This document shows positions 28,402 through 38,367 of a stretch of 64,000 bases of DNA, one piece after another. Positions within the stretch are counted from its first letter, which is position 1; the number at the start of each line of letters is the position of its first letter. This DNA is from Aquibium oceanicum (GTDB taxonomy: Bacteria; Pseudomonadota; Alphaproteobacteria; Rhizobiales; Rhizobiaceae): NCBI RefSeq assembly GCF_001889605.1, contig NZ_CP018172.1, positions 102,079 to 166,078 of the forward strand. Direction: 5' to 3'. The position numbers and the translations under genes are program-made. Below the pieces are notes generated by a model. It worked only from the letters and a program-made list of their open reading frames with translations, made no database searches and was not told the DNA's origin.

Positions 28402-28569
28402 AAAGGGCTGTTCACCGACACCTTGTCCGGCAGGCGGAGGGCGTTCGGACGACTCGGGCGCGGTCTGAGAGTGCGGGCGGCACTTGTCATGATCGCGAAG
28501 GGCGTCGCCATGATGAGGGATATCTCTCCACCTTTGCCTTCTGGCTGCTGGACACCTTTCCTGTGCTAG
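28402..28569 (+). pseudogene. ccdA: ccdA 3' fragment
   Basis: Reads LFTDTLSGRRRAFGRLGRGL, ALVMIAKGVAMM, then in another frame STFAFWLLDTFPVLEG. This matches the C-terminal end of the CcdA at 12188 and 47977 (ALF.DAL...R, FWLLE.FP). The 5' part is missing and the frame is broken. It indicates that a ccdA copy once preceded this segment, as ccdA does in the intact clusters. Confidence 0.65.
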
Positions 28570-28607
28570 AAGGCGCAGGTTCGGACCCAGGGAAAGAGGT
28601 GACGAAA

Positions 28608-28780
28608 ATGGCCTTAAATGCCGATCAGTTGGAACAAGACATTCTCCGCGTGTTCATGTGTGCCTGTCGAAAAACAGGCTTGAGATCGCCGAGCATTTGC
28701 TGCGCGCACTCGAAGTTTTGGACAGAGAAACGTGCGTTCAAGAGCATACTCAATGCCATTGCACCTTGATGGAAGCCTAG
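28608..28780 (+). pseudogene. Small protein of unknown family, frameshifted
   Basis: ATG 28608 after RBS-like GGAAAGAGG begins ALNADQLEQDILRV; a one- or two-base shift near 28650 gives HVCLSKNRLEIAEHLLRALE and ends at TAG 28778-28780 with a Cys/His-rich tail. About 56 aa if repaired. Function not recognised. Confidence 0.4.
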
Positions 28781-28863
28781 GCGAATTAGTTCATCGGACT
28801 GATGCGGCTCACACCCCGCCGGCCGGTCGGACCCAGGATCGTTAGCAAAGGAGATCAGCCACG

Positions 28864-28974
28864 ATGGATGGTATGGGCGGCATGTGGATGGTGGGCGGGA
28901 TGGCACTCTGGATTTTGGCGGTTGTCGTCCTCGTGCTCGGAATTGCGGCGCTCATCAAATTCCTGCGCAGCTGA
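28864..28974 (+). CDS. 36-aa membrane peptide
   Basis: ATG 28864 has the RBS AAAGGAGA nine bases upstream. The peptide starts with a Met/Gly-rich head (MDGMGGMWMVGGM), followed by one membrane helix (ALWILAVVVLVLGIAALI) and KFLRS. Short Met-rich single-helix peptides occur in copper or metal islands; a regulatory subunit-like role is only a guess. It sits 30 bp before the decayed epimerase-SPW copy. Confidence 0.6.
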   Translation: MDGMGGMWMVGGMALWILAVVVLVLGIAALIKFLRS

Positions 28975-29003
28975 GGCGCCCGAATGTGGTACGGAGGATG
29001 AGA

Positions 29004-30419
29004 ATGAACGACCGCAGGAAGTGGTTGTCGTCACCGGAAGCAGCGGCTTCATTGGATCCGCCGTCATCGAAAAGCTTGCCAGGCGTTTCACCCTTGTCGG
29101 CTTCGATCGCGAAAGCTCGCCGCGCCCACCGGGCTGCCGCCGAATGCCTTTGCATCGACTTCACTTCCGACGAGAGCGTCGAACAGGCGTTTCAGCGTGT
29201 GCGGACAGCCGATGGCAACCGCGTCGCTTCGGTCATTCACCTCGCCGCCTATTTTGACCTGACCGGCGAGCCCAATCCGAAATATGAGCAGGTGACTGTC
29301 CGCAGTATGGAGAGGCTGCTGCGAAAGCTCAAGGAGTTCGAGGTAGAGCAGTTCGTCTTCGCGAGCACCGTGCTTGTTCATGCGCCCGGCGGTCATGGCC
29401 AGCGCATTTATGAGGACTGGCCGCTCGACCCGAAGCTTCCATAAAGTGAACCAAAGATCCGTACCCAAGCTCTAACCCGCGAGCTGCGGGGCGAAATCCC
29501 TGTCGTGATGGTGCGCCCCGCCGGCGTTTACGACGACATGTGCCACTCGGCCTTTTTGTCCCGCCAGATCGCGCGCATTTAAGAGCGCAACTCATCAGCC
29601 ACGCCTATCCGGGCGATCTCGGTGCTGGACAGCCATCTCTGCATCTCGGCGACCTCACCGAGGCTCTGCTGCGCATCGTGGAACGACGCAAGAAGCTCCC
29701 GCCGGAATAGCCAAGTGGCGCTCCCATGATGTACCTGGCCATAGCGCATCCTTTGATTCGAGCGATAAGCATGCCCCATCAAAGTCCGGGATCAAACATC
29801 TAGGCGCAACGACCCATATGTTCGAGGTGCTGATGTGCGTCATGGGTGGACGCGCCCGTTGGCGAACGATGCCCTGGATAGTGCTTTCTGTTCTCCCTAT
29901 GCCCTCGATGAACTCGTCGGTATGGGTCAGTTCCTGGTCGCGAATACGCGCCGCGGGCGGCCTTCTGGCGCTCCTTTTTCGTGGGTGACGCGCTGCCCGG
30001 GAGAGGCAAAGACGAAAAGCGGTCTGGCTTCGATCTTCCGCCGCGCAGATTGGTTTCATACGCGGCTCGCGGCGTCACCGTACCCGGGACCCTCATCCTC
30101 AGCGTGGTTCTCGGTATCTGGTTCATGTTGCGCCGGCTCGTCTTCGGTTCGGAACCTCCGATGGCCGACAACGATCATCTCCTCGGGCGTTGATCGTAAC
30201 AACCGCGGAAATTGCGATGGGCGAGGTTGCGCGCCCGCTTCGCTTCACCAACGTCGCCTTGGTCTCTGTCTGGTCGCCGCGCCATGGCTTTTCGCCGGGG
30301 CGACCGGAATCGCGGCCACGAACAGCGTTCGTGTCGGCCTTCTCTTGGTAGGTATTAGTATGCCGCGCGGAACTCGTAGCACCGAGCATTACGGTGGTAG
30401 GGACCGCTATGTGGTCTAA
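29004..30419 (+). pseudogene. Decayed second copy of the epimerase-SPW-VKOR gene
   Basis: Starts EVVVVTGSSGFIGSAVIEKL, almost identical to residues 4-23 of the protein at 3618. It contains many frameshifts and stops (for example TAA in LDPKLP at 29443). About 1 kb corresponding to 4340-5420 of the intact copy is missing; similarity resumes at ATTHMFEVLM (29806) and continues to TEHYGGRDRYVV at the end. The VKOR CxxC segment is also lost. This is genuine decay, unlike the single-base breaks elsewhere. Confidence 0.88.
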
Positions 30420-30754
30420 CAGGCTATCAGGGGGCGGCCAGGTGGGATGCTGATCGGGAAAGTCCCAATGACAGTGGATTAGTACCATGCCTTAATGGCT
30501 GGCGCACCCGATGGTAGTACAGCACAGTAGGTCTGGAAGTCTCACACTGGCGATACTCAGATCCGACGGAACTTCATGCAGGTTCCCCCATTGCCACGAG
30601 TGAGGGCTTCATGACCTCGCCGAGGTGGGGCCTGGCACTCATTGCGTCGCGGATGCGAGTGCCAGAACTCATTCCCGGCGCGTCGAGGCTAGATACACTA
30701 AGTATGAGATAGCACCCGTGCACTTATCACACACTCCAACGAAGGCCTACAGGG
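30420..30754. other. 335-bp gap upstream of a CDF gene
   Basis: No gene seen. It holds a 9-bp inverted repeat (CTGGCACTC 30632-30640, GAGTGCCAG 30657-30665) that could be an operator for the downstream CDF gene; no regulator could be matched to it. Confidence 0.4.
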
Positions 30755-31441
30755 ATGATTGAAAGCTTAGGCGACAATCCCGTGGATCGGCAGCGTCTAA
30801 CGCTTTGGATCGTGCTGCTGCTCAATGTAGCCATTGCCGTCGGATTCTTTGCCAGCGGAGCGCTGGGTGATTCAAGCGCGCTAATCGCCAACGGGCTCGA
30901 CAACACCTCAGACAGTCTGGTCTATGGTCTAAGCCTTTTCGCCATGACCCGCGCTGATAAGTGGAAGCGCTCCGCCGCGAATGTCTCCGGCGGCATGCTG
31001 CTGCTTTTTGCTATCGGCATCCTGATCGACGCGGTGCGCCGATATTTTTCTGGATCGGAACCTCTAGGACCGCTGATGATCTCGATGGCGTTGGTGGCAG
31101 CTGTAGTGAATTTGGCCTGCGTCTGGCTTCTTGCACGGATCAAAAATCCAGATGTGAACGTTAGAGCTGCAAATACCTTTAGTATCAACGATTTCGCATC
31201 AAATGGCGGCATCCTGATCGCTGGCGGCTTGGTTTGGTGGCTGGGAAGCAACTGGCCCGATCTTGTGGTCGGTCTCGGAGTCGCGGGTATCGCGATCTGG
31301 GGTGGGATCGGGATCCTTCGGGATGCGCATAAGGAACATCACAAAGCGGTTCATGATGATGCCAATAGGGGTCGGAACAAGAACCGTTCCCGCAGACACG
31401 CTAAGATCGAACGAAGCGCGAACACGCGCATAGATCTGTAG
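30755..31441 (+). CDS. CDF-type cation transporter, C-terminus replaced by Tn3 end
   Basis: 228 aa. Six-helix CDF core with GLDNTSDSLVYGLSLF (segment 2, D-x3-D type) and FSINDFASNGGILIAGG (segment 5). The metal-site residues differ from the zinc-type HxxxD pair at 14145, so metal preference may differ. Residues after about 205 (GRNKNRSRRHAKIERS...) are encoded by a Tn3-family inverted repeat and the sequence beyond it, so the natural cytoplasmic C-terminus is lost. Such C-terminally short CDFs can still function; activity is uncertain. Confidence 0.75.
   Translation: MIESLGDNPVDRQRLTLWIVLLLNVAIAVGFFASGALGDSSALIANGLDNTSDSLVYGLSLFAMTRADKWKRSAANVSGGMLLLFAIGILIDAVRRYFSGSEPLGPLMISMALVAAVVNLACVWLLARIKNPDVNVRAANTFSINDFASNGGILIAGGLVWWLGSNWPDLVVGLGVAGIAIWGGIGILRDAHKEHHKAVHDDANRGRNKNRSRRHAKIERSANTRIDL
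31368..31405 (+). repeat. Tn3-family terminal inverted repeat (second element)
   Basis: GGGGTCGGAACAAGA...ACGCTAAG is 38 bp long and resembles 15261-15298 and 18421-18458. It overlaps the 3' end of the CDF gene and lies 120 bp before a Tn3 transposase start. Its mate was not found, so the element is truncated. Confidence 0.75.
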
Positions 31442-31525
31442 ATGAAGCCACCGGGCTGGTTGAAAGCTTCCGGCCGATGGCCAACCACTTCCCCTTGGGA
31501 TTTAGAGTGCCGAGGGAGAAGGCGA

Positions 31526-32065
31526 GTGGGTAGAAGACGGCTTGTCAGTTCAAAGGAAGCGGCGATACTGCTGGGCATAGCGACGGACGAGGATAGTCTG
31601 ATCCGTCACTTTACTCTGGACCCGGCAGATAGATTGGAATGCGAACTCCGCCGGCGACCGCAGAACAAGCTGGGCTTCGCCGTTCAACTCTGCACGATGC
31701 GACAAACAGGGCGGCTCTTGTGGGACAACGAGCAGCCACCTGCGGCTGTGATCAACTATCTTGCGGATCAGCTGGGTATCGACGCGCGCCTCTACGCCTT
31801 CTATGCGCATCGAGTACAGACGCGTTTCGATCACAGCCGATCGTTGATGGCTTACCTCGGTCTCCGGACTGCATCTAGAGACGATCGCCGCGCCGCACTT
31901 GTGGCTGCAATCAATGCGGCGGCCAACGGCGATCACGGGTTGCCGATCGCGACAGCAGTCATTGCCGAGTTCCGGAAACGAAACGCACTCCTGCCTTCGC
32001 TGCATTCCATCGAGAAGATCGGCCTCGGCGGTCGCGCGATAGCTCGCCGACGGGCGGAGAAAGTC
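31526..32065 (+). pseudogene. tnpA: Tn3-family transposase N-terminal fragment
   Basis: GTG 31526 after GGAGAAGG starts VGRRRLVSSKEAAILLGI, followed by DEDSLIRHFTLDPADRLECE, parallel to the transposase at 15317-18283 but clearly diverged. Similarity ends at GLGGRAIARRRAEKVV (about 32065), where the sequence switches to the opposite-strand fragment of a PLP enzyme. About 180 of roughly 990 residues remain. Confidence 0.85.
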
Positions 32066-32206
32066 GTAGAAGTGCTCGTAGCGGCGCTCGAAGGCATCGG
32101 ACGAAGGAAAGACGATGGTCGAAGCCCGCGTCACCGGAACGGCAAGGCTGGCGAAGCCCTCATCGCTCGCTGGCTCAGCACGCAGCAATCTGGTTTCTGT
32201 TTTCAA
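32066..32206 (-). pseudogene. N-terminal fragment of a PLP-dependent transsulfuration enzyme (MetC-like)
   Basis: From TTG 32206 with AGGAGA upstream (an ATG at 32242 is also in frame) it reads KTETRLLRAEPASDEGFASL, AVPVTRASTIVFPSSDAFE and RYEHFYD, the N-terminal pattern of cystathionine beta-lyase type Cys/Met metabolism enzymes. It stops at the Tn3 transposase join. It is divergent from the LysR gene at 32293, the usual arrangement of a LysR regulator with its target. Confidence 0.65.
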
Positions 32207-32251
32207 AGCCAATCTCCTGCCCAGAGGTGTAGCCCAGTGCACCTATGTGCG

Positions 32252-32278
32252 ATAATGCTGCCGTAAGGTGTACATTAT
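32252..32278. promoter_or_regulatory. Inverted repeat ATAATG-N15-CATTAT, probable LysR operator
   Basis: Lies in the intergenic region between the MetC-like fragment and the LysR gene. The T-N11-A-type symmetry suits LysR-type regulators, which usually bind such divergent promoters. Confidence 0.5.
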
Positions 32279-32292
32279 GCGTTGGTGTTATC

Positions 32293-33216
32293 ATGCATCT
32301 TGGAGAGCTTGAGGCCTTCGATGCCGTCATGCGGATGGGCAGCACAAATCGGGCTGCCGACTTCCTGGGCATCAGCCAGCCGGCGGTCAGCCGGGCAATC
32401 GGCCGCCTCGCGAGATCCTCAAGGCTGACGTTGTTCCGACAGGTTGGCGGACGTCTTGTGCCGACGCCTGAGGCGTTGAGCCTGCACGAGGAGGTGCAGC
32501 GCGCCTTTGTTGGCCTCGATCAAATACGCGCCCGCGCCGCGATGATCCGTGAATTCGGCGCCGGCGGGCTTCGGCTGGCCTGCTATCCCGCGCTCGGTCT
32601 GTCCTTCGCACCCAAGGCGATCCAGCGATATCGAGCCAAGGACCGGTCAGGCCATGTGACCCTCCTGATCGCAGGTTCAAACGCGGTGCGCGACATGGTC
32701 GCCTCCGGTCAGGCGGATGTCGGGCTGGCTGCCGACGAAATCGACGTGTCGCGGGTCTCCACGCAGCCCTTCATGTCCGCACCCGCCGTGTGCGTCATGC
32801 CGGCAGGCCATCGCTTGACCAGCCACGAAACTGTTTCGCCCAGTGACCTCGCCGGAGAACCGTTCATTGCCCTTTCACCGGATGACACCGTTCGCAGGCG
32901 GATCGAACGCATTTTCGAAGAAGCCGACGAACAGGTTCGCACTGTGGTCGAGACGCAATATTCTGAGGTGGTCTGCAATCTGGCCCTCGAAGGCGTTGGT
33001 ATTGGAATCGCCAACTCCGTAACGTTCAGGGCCAGCAAATTCGAACAGCGTGGCCTGGTCGCTCGCCCTTTCCATCCCAAGATTGCATTCAAGGCCCTAG
33101 TCCTTACAGCAAAGGAGCGATTGAAGTCCGCCCAAACACAAGCCCTTGTTGCGGCGCTTCATGACACACGAAATCAATCCAGTATCGTGACCGCACCTGC
33201 CATGACTGGGAGCTAG
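32293..33216 (+). CDS. LysR family transcriptional regulator
   Basis: 307 aa from ATG 32293 (MHLGELEAFDAVMRMGSTNR). N-terminal winged HTH with AADFLGISQPAVSRAIGRLA; a substrate-binding domain follows with GLRLACYPALGLSFAPKAI and ALEGVGIGIANSVTF. It is probably the regulator of the divergent MetC-like gene, which is now reduced to a fragment, leaving the regulator orphaned. Confidence 0.92.
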   Translation: MHLGELEAFDAVMRMGSTNRAADFLGISQPAVSRAIGRLARSSRLTLFRQVGGRLVPTPEALSLHEEVQRAFVGLDQIRARAAMIREFGAGGLRLACYPALGLSFAPKAIQRYRAKDRSGHVTLLIAGSNAVRDMVASGQADVGLAADEIDVSRVSTQPFMSAPAVCVMPAGHRLTSHETVSPSDLAGEPFIALSPDDTVRRRIERIFEEADEQVRTVVETQYSEVVCNLALEGVGIGIANSVTFRASKFEQRGLVARPFHPKIAFKALVLTAKERLKSAQTQALVAALHDTRNQSSIVTAPAMTGS

Positions 33217-33422
33217 TCCAGGACATGTCGTCAGCGCGTGAGCCATGACAACAACACCGCGTGGAAAGCGCAAAGGGTTCGGCAGCAGGCTCGAAGGTCG
33301 TGTATGAGATTCCAGCGCAACCGCTTGCCTTCGCGGCTCCCGGCGCCTCGCTGATCTATATGCAGGTCATGCCGCGGTCGGGGCGTTCGGACGAGCCCGC
33401 AAAGCAAGCTGCCTGATAGTCC

Positions 33423-34638
33423 TTAAGCGCAGCCCGTCGCTCGTTCGCGGATGGTCTCGGGCCGAAAGCCCATACCGATCAGAAGGCCTGTAAGATGCGG
33501 CAGGAGCCGCGAGCGGGCGATGAATCGCATGAAGGCCGGCGGGCCGGAAGATGGTTTCCCGCCCTCCGGCTTGCGCCGTCGCCGCATCATGAGCTGGAGC
33601 TTCTGGGTCGCTTTTGTCGGAAAGCTCCTGCGCTTCTGGACGGCGTGAAGATGCGCGTCCGTCAACGTGCCCTCACGGAGCGGGCTGACAAGGATGTTGG
33701 CGGCCGCGATCGCGTCCTGGATGGCGAGGTTCACGCCGACGCCCGCCTATAGGGGACATGGCATGGGCCGCATCACCAATGCAAAGCACGCCGGGCTTCC
33801 ACCATTGCCGAAGCCTGTCCATCCGAACCTTCAGCAGATGCACCTGTCCCCAACCGGCCAGCTCGTCGAAGCGCTCGGCAGGGAGAGGAGCGACGGCTGC
33901 GAGCTTGGCTCGCAAGGCAGCGATGCCGTCCTGCTTGACCTGCCTGTAGCCTCCCTTGGCGATCACGTAGCCGAGCTGCCAGAAATCGCCGCGGTCGATC
34001 ATCACCAGGCCCTGGTTGGGGCCGGCATGGCTCATCGGTTGCGCCGCATCGCCGTCGCGGCGCGACAGCTTCATCCAGAGCACATCGACCGACGATCCCA
34101 GGTCCTCGACCTCAAGCTCTGCCATGCGGCGCACAATGGAATCCCGGCCATCCGCGCCTACGATAAGCGGCGATTCCATGTCGTGCTCCGTGCCATCGGC
34201 TGTCCGGACCGTGAGGCCGCGAACGGCGCCATCCCGTTCGACCAACCCGGTGGCCATCGAGCCCATTTCCAGCCGGAATCCGGGAAATGTGCGTGCCTTG
34301 TCGGCGATGAAGTCTAGAAAATCCCATTGCGGCATGAAGGCGATGTATTTGCAGCGCGTTGGCAGGCGCGAGAAGTCGGCGATCGTGGTGATTTTGCCGC
34401 CGATCTCGGCGTGAAGTGCAGGGGCCTTCTGGTGCGGCAACGCCAGGAACTCGTCGAGACAGCCGAGTTGGTCCATGACATCCAGCGTCGAGGGGTGAAT
34501 GGTATCGCCGCGGAAGTCGCGCAAAAAGTCGTCGTGCTTCTCGATCACGGTGACAGTGATGCCGTCACGGGCCAGCAAGAGCCCGAGCATCAGGCCGGCG
34601 GGACCAGCTCCAACGACAATGCAATCCTGTTTCGACAT
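33423..34638 (-). pseudogene. FAD-dependent monooxygenase (UbiH/PHBH-like), one-base frameshift
   Basis: About 405 aa from ATG 34638. N-terminal FAD site DCIVVGAGPAGLMLGLLLAR, the DG motif VGADGRDSIVRRMAE, and the second FAD motif PGVLCIGDAAHAMSPIGG. Just after it, one extra G (C run 33742-33744 on the plus strand) shifts the frame; removing it gives VGVNLAIQDAIAAANIL and the C-terminus ending at 33423. This fold hydroxylates aromatic substrates; the substrate is unknown. Confidence 0.82.
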
Positions 34639-34812
34639 GGCGCATCCTTTGGCTTTCCCGGCAGAGCACTGCCGCAATCGCCAGCCGGGTGGTCCGGATC
34701 TCGGAGGACGTGCCTGGACGATTTGGTATGTATTGCTAAGAATTGAGCCGGAGCACGATGACGATCAATGGGGCATAGTGGCTCATCTTTGGGGCGTGGA
34801 TCTGCGACAGTG

Positions 34813-36756
34813 CTAGATATTTTGAGCGGGTATCCGCAGATCGCCGGCAGAACGAAGGAGCAGATCATCTATGCGTCGTCGCTCCGTTAAAAAGGCCTGC
34901 AACTCGTCTCCCGTCAACGTCCTTTCCGCCGGAAGGCGAATTCGCATCGGATCGACCTTCGTACCATTGATGATCAACTCGTAGTGGAGGTGGTTCCCGG
35001 TCGAAAGACCTGTGGAACCAACGTAGCCAATGATCTGGCCCTGGCGAATGGGCGCCCCTGGGACCACACCATCAGCAATCTTGCTCTGGTGGTTAAAGGT
35101 TGTCTGATAGCCGTTCGCGTGGCGAATAACCGTTTGTTGACCGTAGCCGCCATTCCAACCGGCTTGTTCCACAATTCCGTCTCCCGAGGCGAGTATTGGT
35201 GTGCCTCTCGGGGCTGCCCAATCCACGCCGGTGTGAGCGCGCGCATAACCGAGGATCGGATGTCGTCGATTTCCGAAGCCGGAGGTGAATTGTCCGGTAG
35301 GGATCGGATTGCGAAGCAGGAACTGCCGCACGCTGCGGCCCGCTTCGTCGAAATAGTCTGTGGTCCCATCCTCCATCTGAAATCGATAAAATGTACGAGC
35401 CGTTCCTCCGAAGTTGGTTTTGATGTATAGGAGCTCGGAATCCCCTGTTGCTTTATCGTTCTCGTCGGGCTGTGAGAAAAACACCTCGATCTGATCTGTT
35501 GGATCAGCGGGCGACTCGAAATCAACTTTTGTAGCAAGCAGTTGCACCAGCTGACGCGTCATCGGTTGTGTCAGCCCATGCGAGGATGTGGCACGGTAGA
35601 TGCCGTCATACACCGTTGGCAAATCGCCGCTCGCCTGTGCGACGGGCTGATGGGAGGTTTCGAAGGCGGCGAACACAGCCGGATTTGCCTCGGGCTCGCT
35701 ACCGCGCACATAGCGCCGCGCGTCATCAAGCGCGACCGTGAGGACATGTTGACGCTGGTTATAGATGCTGGCGCGGACAATTTGCCTGATGCTTTCGCGC
35801 GTTTCGATACCCAGACGAAGTACATAGCCCGATTGCAGCGTCGGAGACCCCAGGAGGATAGCGACCGCCTCGGCCATGCCGTCGGCGCCAGCCCCCACGT
35901 AACCAGCCTCCGCCAGCACGCCGGCAATCTCGCTTTCGGAACGAATGGGAACGATGTCCTCGCCATAGTCAGTGAACTGATCGGGTTCTTTCCGGGCCCT
36001 CGCGATCGACACGTTCTCTTCCACAATACGAATGCCGAAGGCTTGATCTGACACACTCGCGCGGATCCCCCCACCAAAGCGCTCCGGATCCACATAGTGC
36101 AGTGCCGCCACCTCCACGCCACCGTCGACAAGAATGTTCCCCACGTTACGCGCCACGACCTCGACCTCTTCGGAGGAAAGGGCGTTCATCTCCTCAAAGA
36201 CCGCGGTTTCGACCGGAAAGTCGACAGTGCGCAAGGTGACCGCACTGTCCACTTTGGCGCCGTAGATGCTGCCGGTGATCACAGTGCTTTGCGCAGGGAC
36301 AGCCTCGGTGAGAACAGCCAACGGATCGAAAGGAGGGTAGGTCCCATTGCCGGCGTGGCTCGCACCGAGCGACATTCTGACCTGAACGAATGGGAGCGTG
36401 CGCACCACGTCACGATCGCCGGTCCTCGTTACTGTGGATACGTCGAGTCGCCGTCCGGCCGACAACCTTGTTAGCACGCGCGTGGAGGCAAGCCGATCGG
36501 TCTTGTCGTTCGGGTGCGCGTCATGTGCCACTGAAGAGGCACTGAGGACCCGGGCCGGCTTAGCCACTTGTTCGCGACCGTCGAGAGCGGCAAGAAGTGC
36601 CGCTCCCATCAACACACTGGAGGTGATGCCGGTCAAGAATGTCCCGCATAACCAGCGCGTCGACAATTCACGTCGGTCGGGAGGCTTTGACCTGCCGTCA
36701 GCCACCAGAGGTGCTTCATTACCTATAGCAACAAGAGTGTCTTCAAAGGACGGCAT
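34813..36756 (-). CDS. M23 family metallopeptidase (cell-wall endopeptidase)
   Basis: 647 aa. One N-terminal membrane segment (FLTGITSSVLMGAALLAAL), a long periplasmic region with LysM-like or other adaptor segments not recognised, and a C-terminal LytM/M23 domain. The latter shows SGFGNRRHPILGYARAHTGVDW (zinc ligands in HxxxxxxxHTGVD) and GNHLHYELIINGT (HLH). It acts on peptidoglycan in the periplasm. Intact. Confidence 0.88.
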   Translation of the reverse strand: MPSFEDTLVAIGNEAPLVADGRSKPPDRRELSTRWLCGTFLTGITSSVLMGAALLAALDGREQVAKPARVLSASSVAHDAHPNDKTDRLASTRVLTRLSAGRRLDVSTVTRTGDRDVVRTLPFVQVRMSLGASHAGNGTYPPFDPLAVLTEAVPAQSTVITGSIYGAKVDSAVTLRTVDFPVETAVFEEMNALSSEEVEVVARNVGNILVDGGVEVAALHYVDPERFGGGIRASVSDQAFGIRIVEENVSIARARKEPDQFTDYGEDIVPIRSESEIAGVLAEAGYVGAGADGMAEAVAILLGSPTLQSGYVLRLGIETRESIRQIVRASIYNQRQHVLTVALDDARRYVRGSEPEANPAVFAAFETSHQPVAQASGDLPTVYDGIYRATSSHGLTQPMTRQLVQLLATKVDFESPADPTDQIEVFFSQPDENDKATGDSELLYIKTNFGGTARTFYRFQMEDGTTDYFDEAGRSVRQFLLRNPIPTGQFTSGFGNRRHPILGYARAHTGVDWAAPRGTPILASGDGIVEQAGWNGGYGQQTVIRHANGYQTTFNHQSKIADGVVPGAPIRQGQIIGYVGSTGLSTGNHLHYELIINGTKVDPMRIRLPAERTLTGDELQAFLTERRRIDDLLLRSAGDLRIPAQNI

Positions 36757-37317
36757 TGCCGGCTATCAGTCCCCCTCTTTGCCCCCTATCGCTCGTTGAC
36801 GAGGCGCAACGAAGGTAGTCTGCAATCGTCTCGCGATCAAAACTGCGCATGGCCTTACGGCAAGTACACTCCCGTCTTCCCTATGTGCGCATGTGATGGA
36901 TCGAGGTGGCAATGTATCTTGACTCGCCTATTGAGAGAATCTGGCTCGAATATGACGCCACAAATTTAGAGAATTCGATGCTCAACCAGATAGTTAGTGC
37001 GAACTAGATTTATCGCGTAAGTCGACGGCATAACTGCACGTTCGGGTGAGCGTGCACAGCGCGTGGTGATCGCGTTCGTGCATGAAGATTGCAGGGACCA
37101 GGCATGTGTGGCGCTGCCCGAACGAAAAGACCTGCCGGAATGGGAACCGGCAGGTCAGATTCGAAATGCAGCGCACGAAAGTGTGCCTTACATCCGATGC
37201 CAACGTCTTGGGAGGAGACGAGCCATTTGCGTCATTGATCTATCGCGTCGTCCGCCAAGCAGGCAATGCGACATTTCCGCATGAAGGATGGGAAAGCCAC
37301 GCCATATGATGCCGAGC
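36757..37317. other. 560-bp gap holding the mucR terminator
   Basis: No convincing gene on either strand. The only clear structure is the hairpin-T tract at 37125-37156. Confidence 0.55.
37125..37156 (-). terminator. Rho-independent terminator downstream of mucR
   Basis: On the minus strand GACCTGCCGG and CCGGCAGGTC form a 10-bp stem with an 8-base loop, followed by TTTTCG. It lies 160 bp after the mucR stop. Confidence 0.7.
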
Positions 37318-37782
37318 TCAGGCCTTCTTTTTCCTCCCGCTGCGTTTTGATGGCGCAGCTTTTTCAGCTTCCTGTCGCTTGCGACCGAGGCCCATGGTCT
37401 TGGCCAGCGCCGAACGAGCGGCCGCATAGTTCGGGGCAACCATTGGATAGTCAGCCGGCAGCCCCCACTTCGTCCGGTACTCCTCCGGCGTAAGACCGTA
37501 GTGCGTGGCAAGATGTCGCTTCAGCGATTTGAACTTCTTCCCGTCCTCCAGGCTGACGATATAGTCAGGCATTACCGACTTCTTGATCGGAACTGCCGGC
37601 TTTTGAGTCTCGGGCTTTACATCTTCCGTACCATACATTCTGCTCGCGAGTGCCGCATGAACTTGGCCGATAAGCGACGGAAGTTCGCCTGTTGGGACAG
37701 GATTGTTGGAAACGTAAGCAGAAACCACATCTGCGGTGAGTCCAATGAGATTGTCGGATTTGGTTTCAACTTCATCAGCCAC
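37318..37782 (-). CDS. mucR: Ros/MucR family transcriptional regulator lacking zinc cysteines
   Basis: 154 aa from GTG 37782 (AGGAG upstream). The C-terminal domain is typical: [40 protein letters not shown]. In Ros the zinc finger uses Cys-x2-Cys; here those positions are Ser77 and Asp80 (VSLED), while His90 and His94 remain. The protein has no cysteine at all. Cys-less MucR homologues that fold without zinc are known in Mesorhizobium. MucR proteins are global H-NS-like regulators of envelope and symbiosis genes. Confidence 0.88.
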   Translation of the reverse strand: MADEVETKSDNLIGLTADVVSAYVSNNPVPTGELPSLIGQVHAALASRMYGTEDVKPETQKPAVPIKKSVMPDYIVSLEDGKKFKSLKRHLATHYGLTPEEYRTKWGLPADYPMVAPNYAAARSALAKTMGLGRKRQEAEKAAPSKRSGRKKKA

Positions 37783-38052
37783 AAGGATGCTCCTGAGAAG
37801 AGATTTCTGCCAGCGACAAACGCTTCTTAGGCATGACGGTCGCTGAATGCAACGAAAGTGCGGCAGAGAGCAATCCCTGTCTTTCTCAGTCGCCCTCGGA
37901 TGGATTCGTAGCCTGCGCGCCAGTCCCGGTAGTCTCTGGATTGCTGTGGCGGAGGGAACCAGATCAACGTGTCGACCTGCCGCCGACGGTAATGCACGCG
38001 CTGCAGACACTGTCGGCCCGATAACAGCGCATCGCCGCTCAGCCACCTAAGC

Positions 38053-38230
38053 TCAGATATTCACCAGCATTGCCGTGACGTACATGAAGCCGATCCCGAC
38101 AGCCAGACCGGCCATCGCGGTCGGCGCTAACAGCGAACCCGCTCCTTTGGCCTCCTGTCGCATTTGCATCGATATCACCTCGACGATCACCTGTAGAATC
38201 GCGCCAGCGCCAATGGCCATTTGGTTGTGT
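38053..38230 (-). pseudogene. ZIP-family transporter C-terminal fragment
   Basis: Minus-strand reading MAIGAGAILQVIVEVISMQM and LLAPTAMAGLAVGIGFMYVT fits the last two helices of ZIP transporters (A(G)AILHVVVEV). There is no upstream part in frame. Confidence 0.45.
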
Positions 38231-38367
38231 AGGCTGCCGGCAGGGGTAGGGCGGCCAACCGACCATTGGGCTCTGCGCGGTTCATTCCGACACTTGCTTG
38301 CAAACCAACCTGATCGGCGTGCTAATCGATAGGCCATAGGGAAACATTCTCGGGAGCGAATTGCAGG

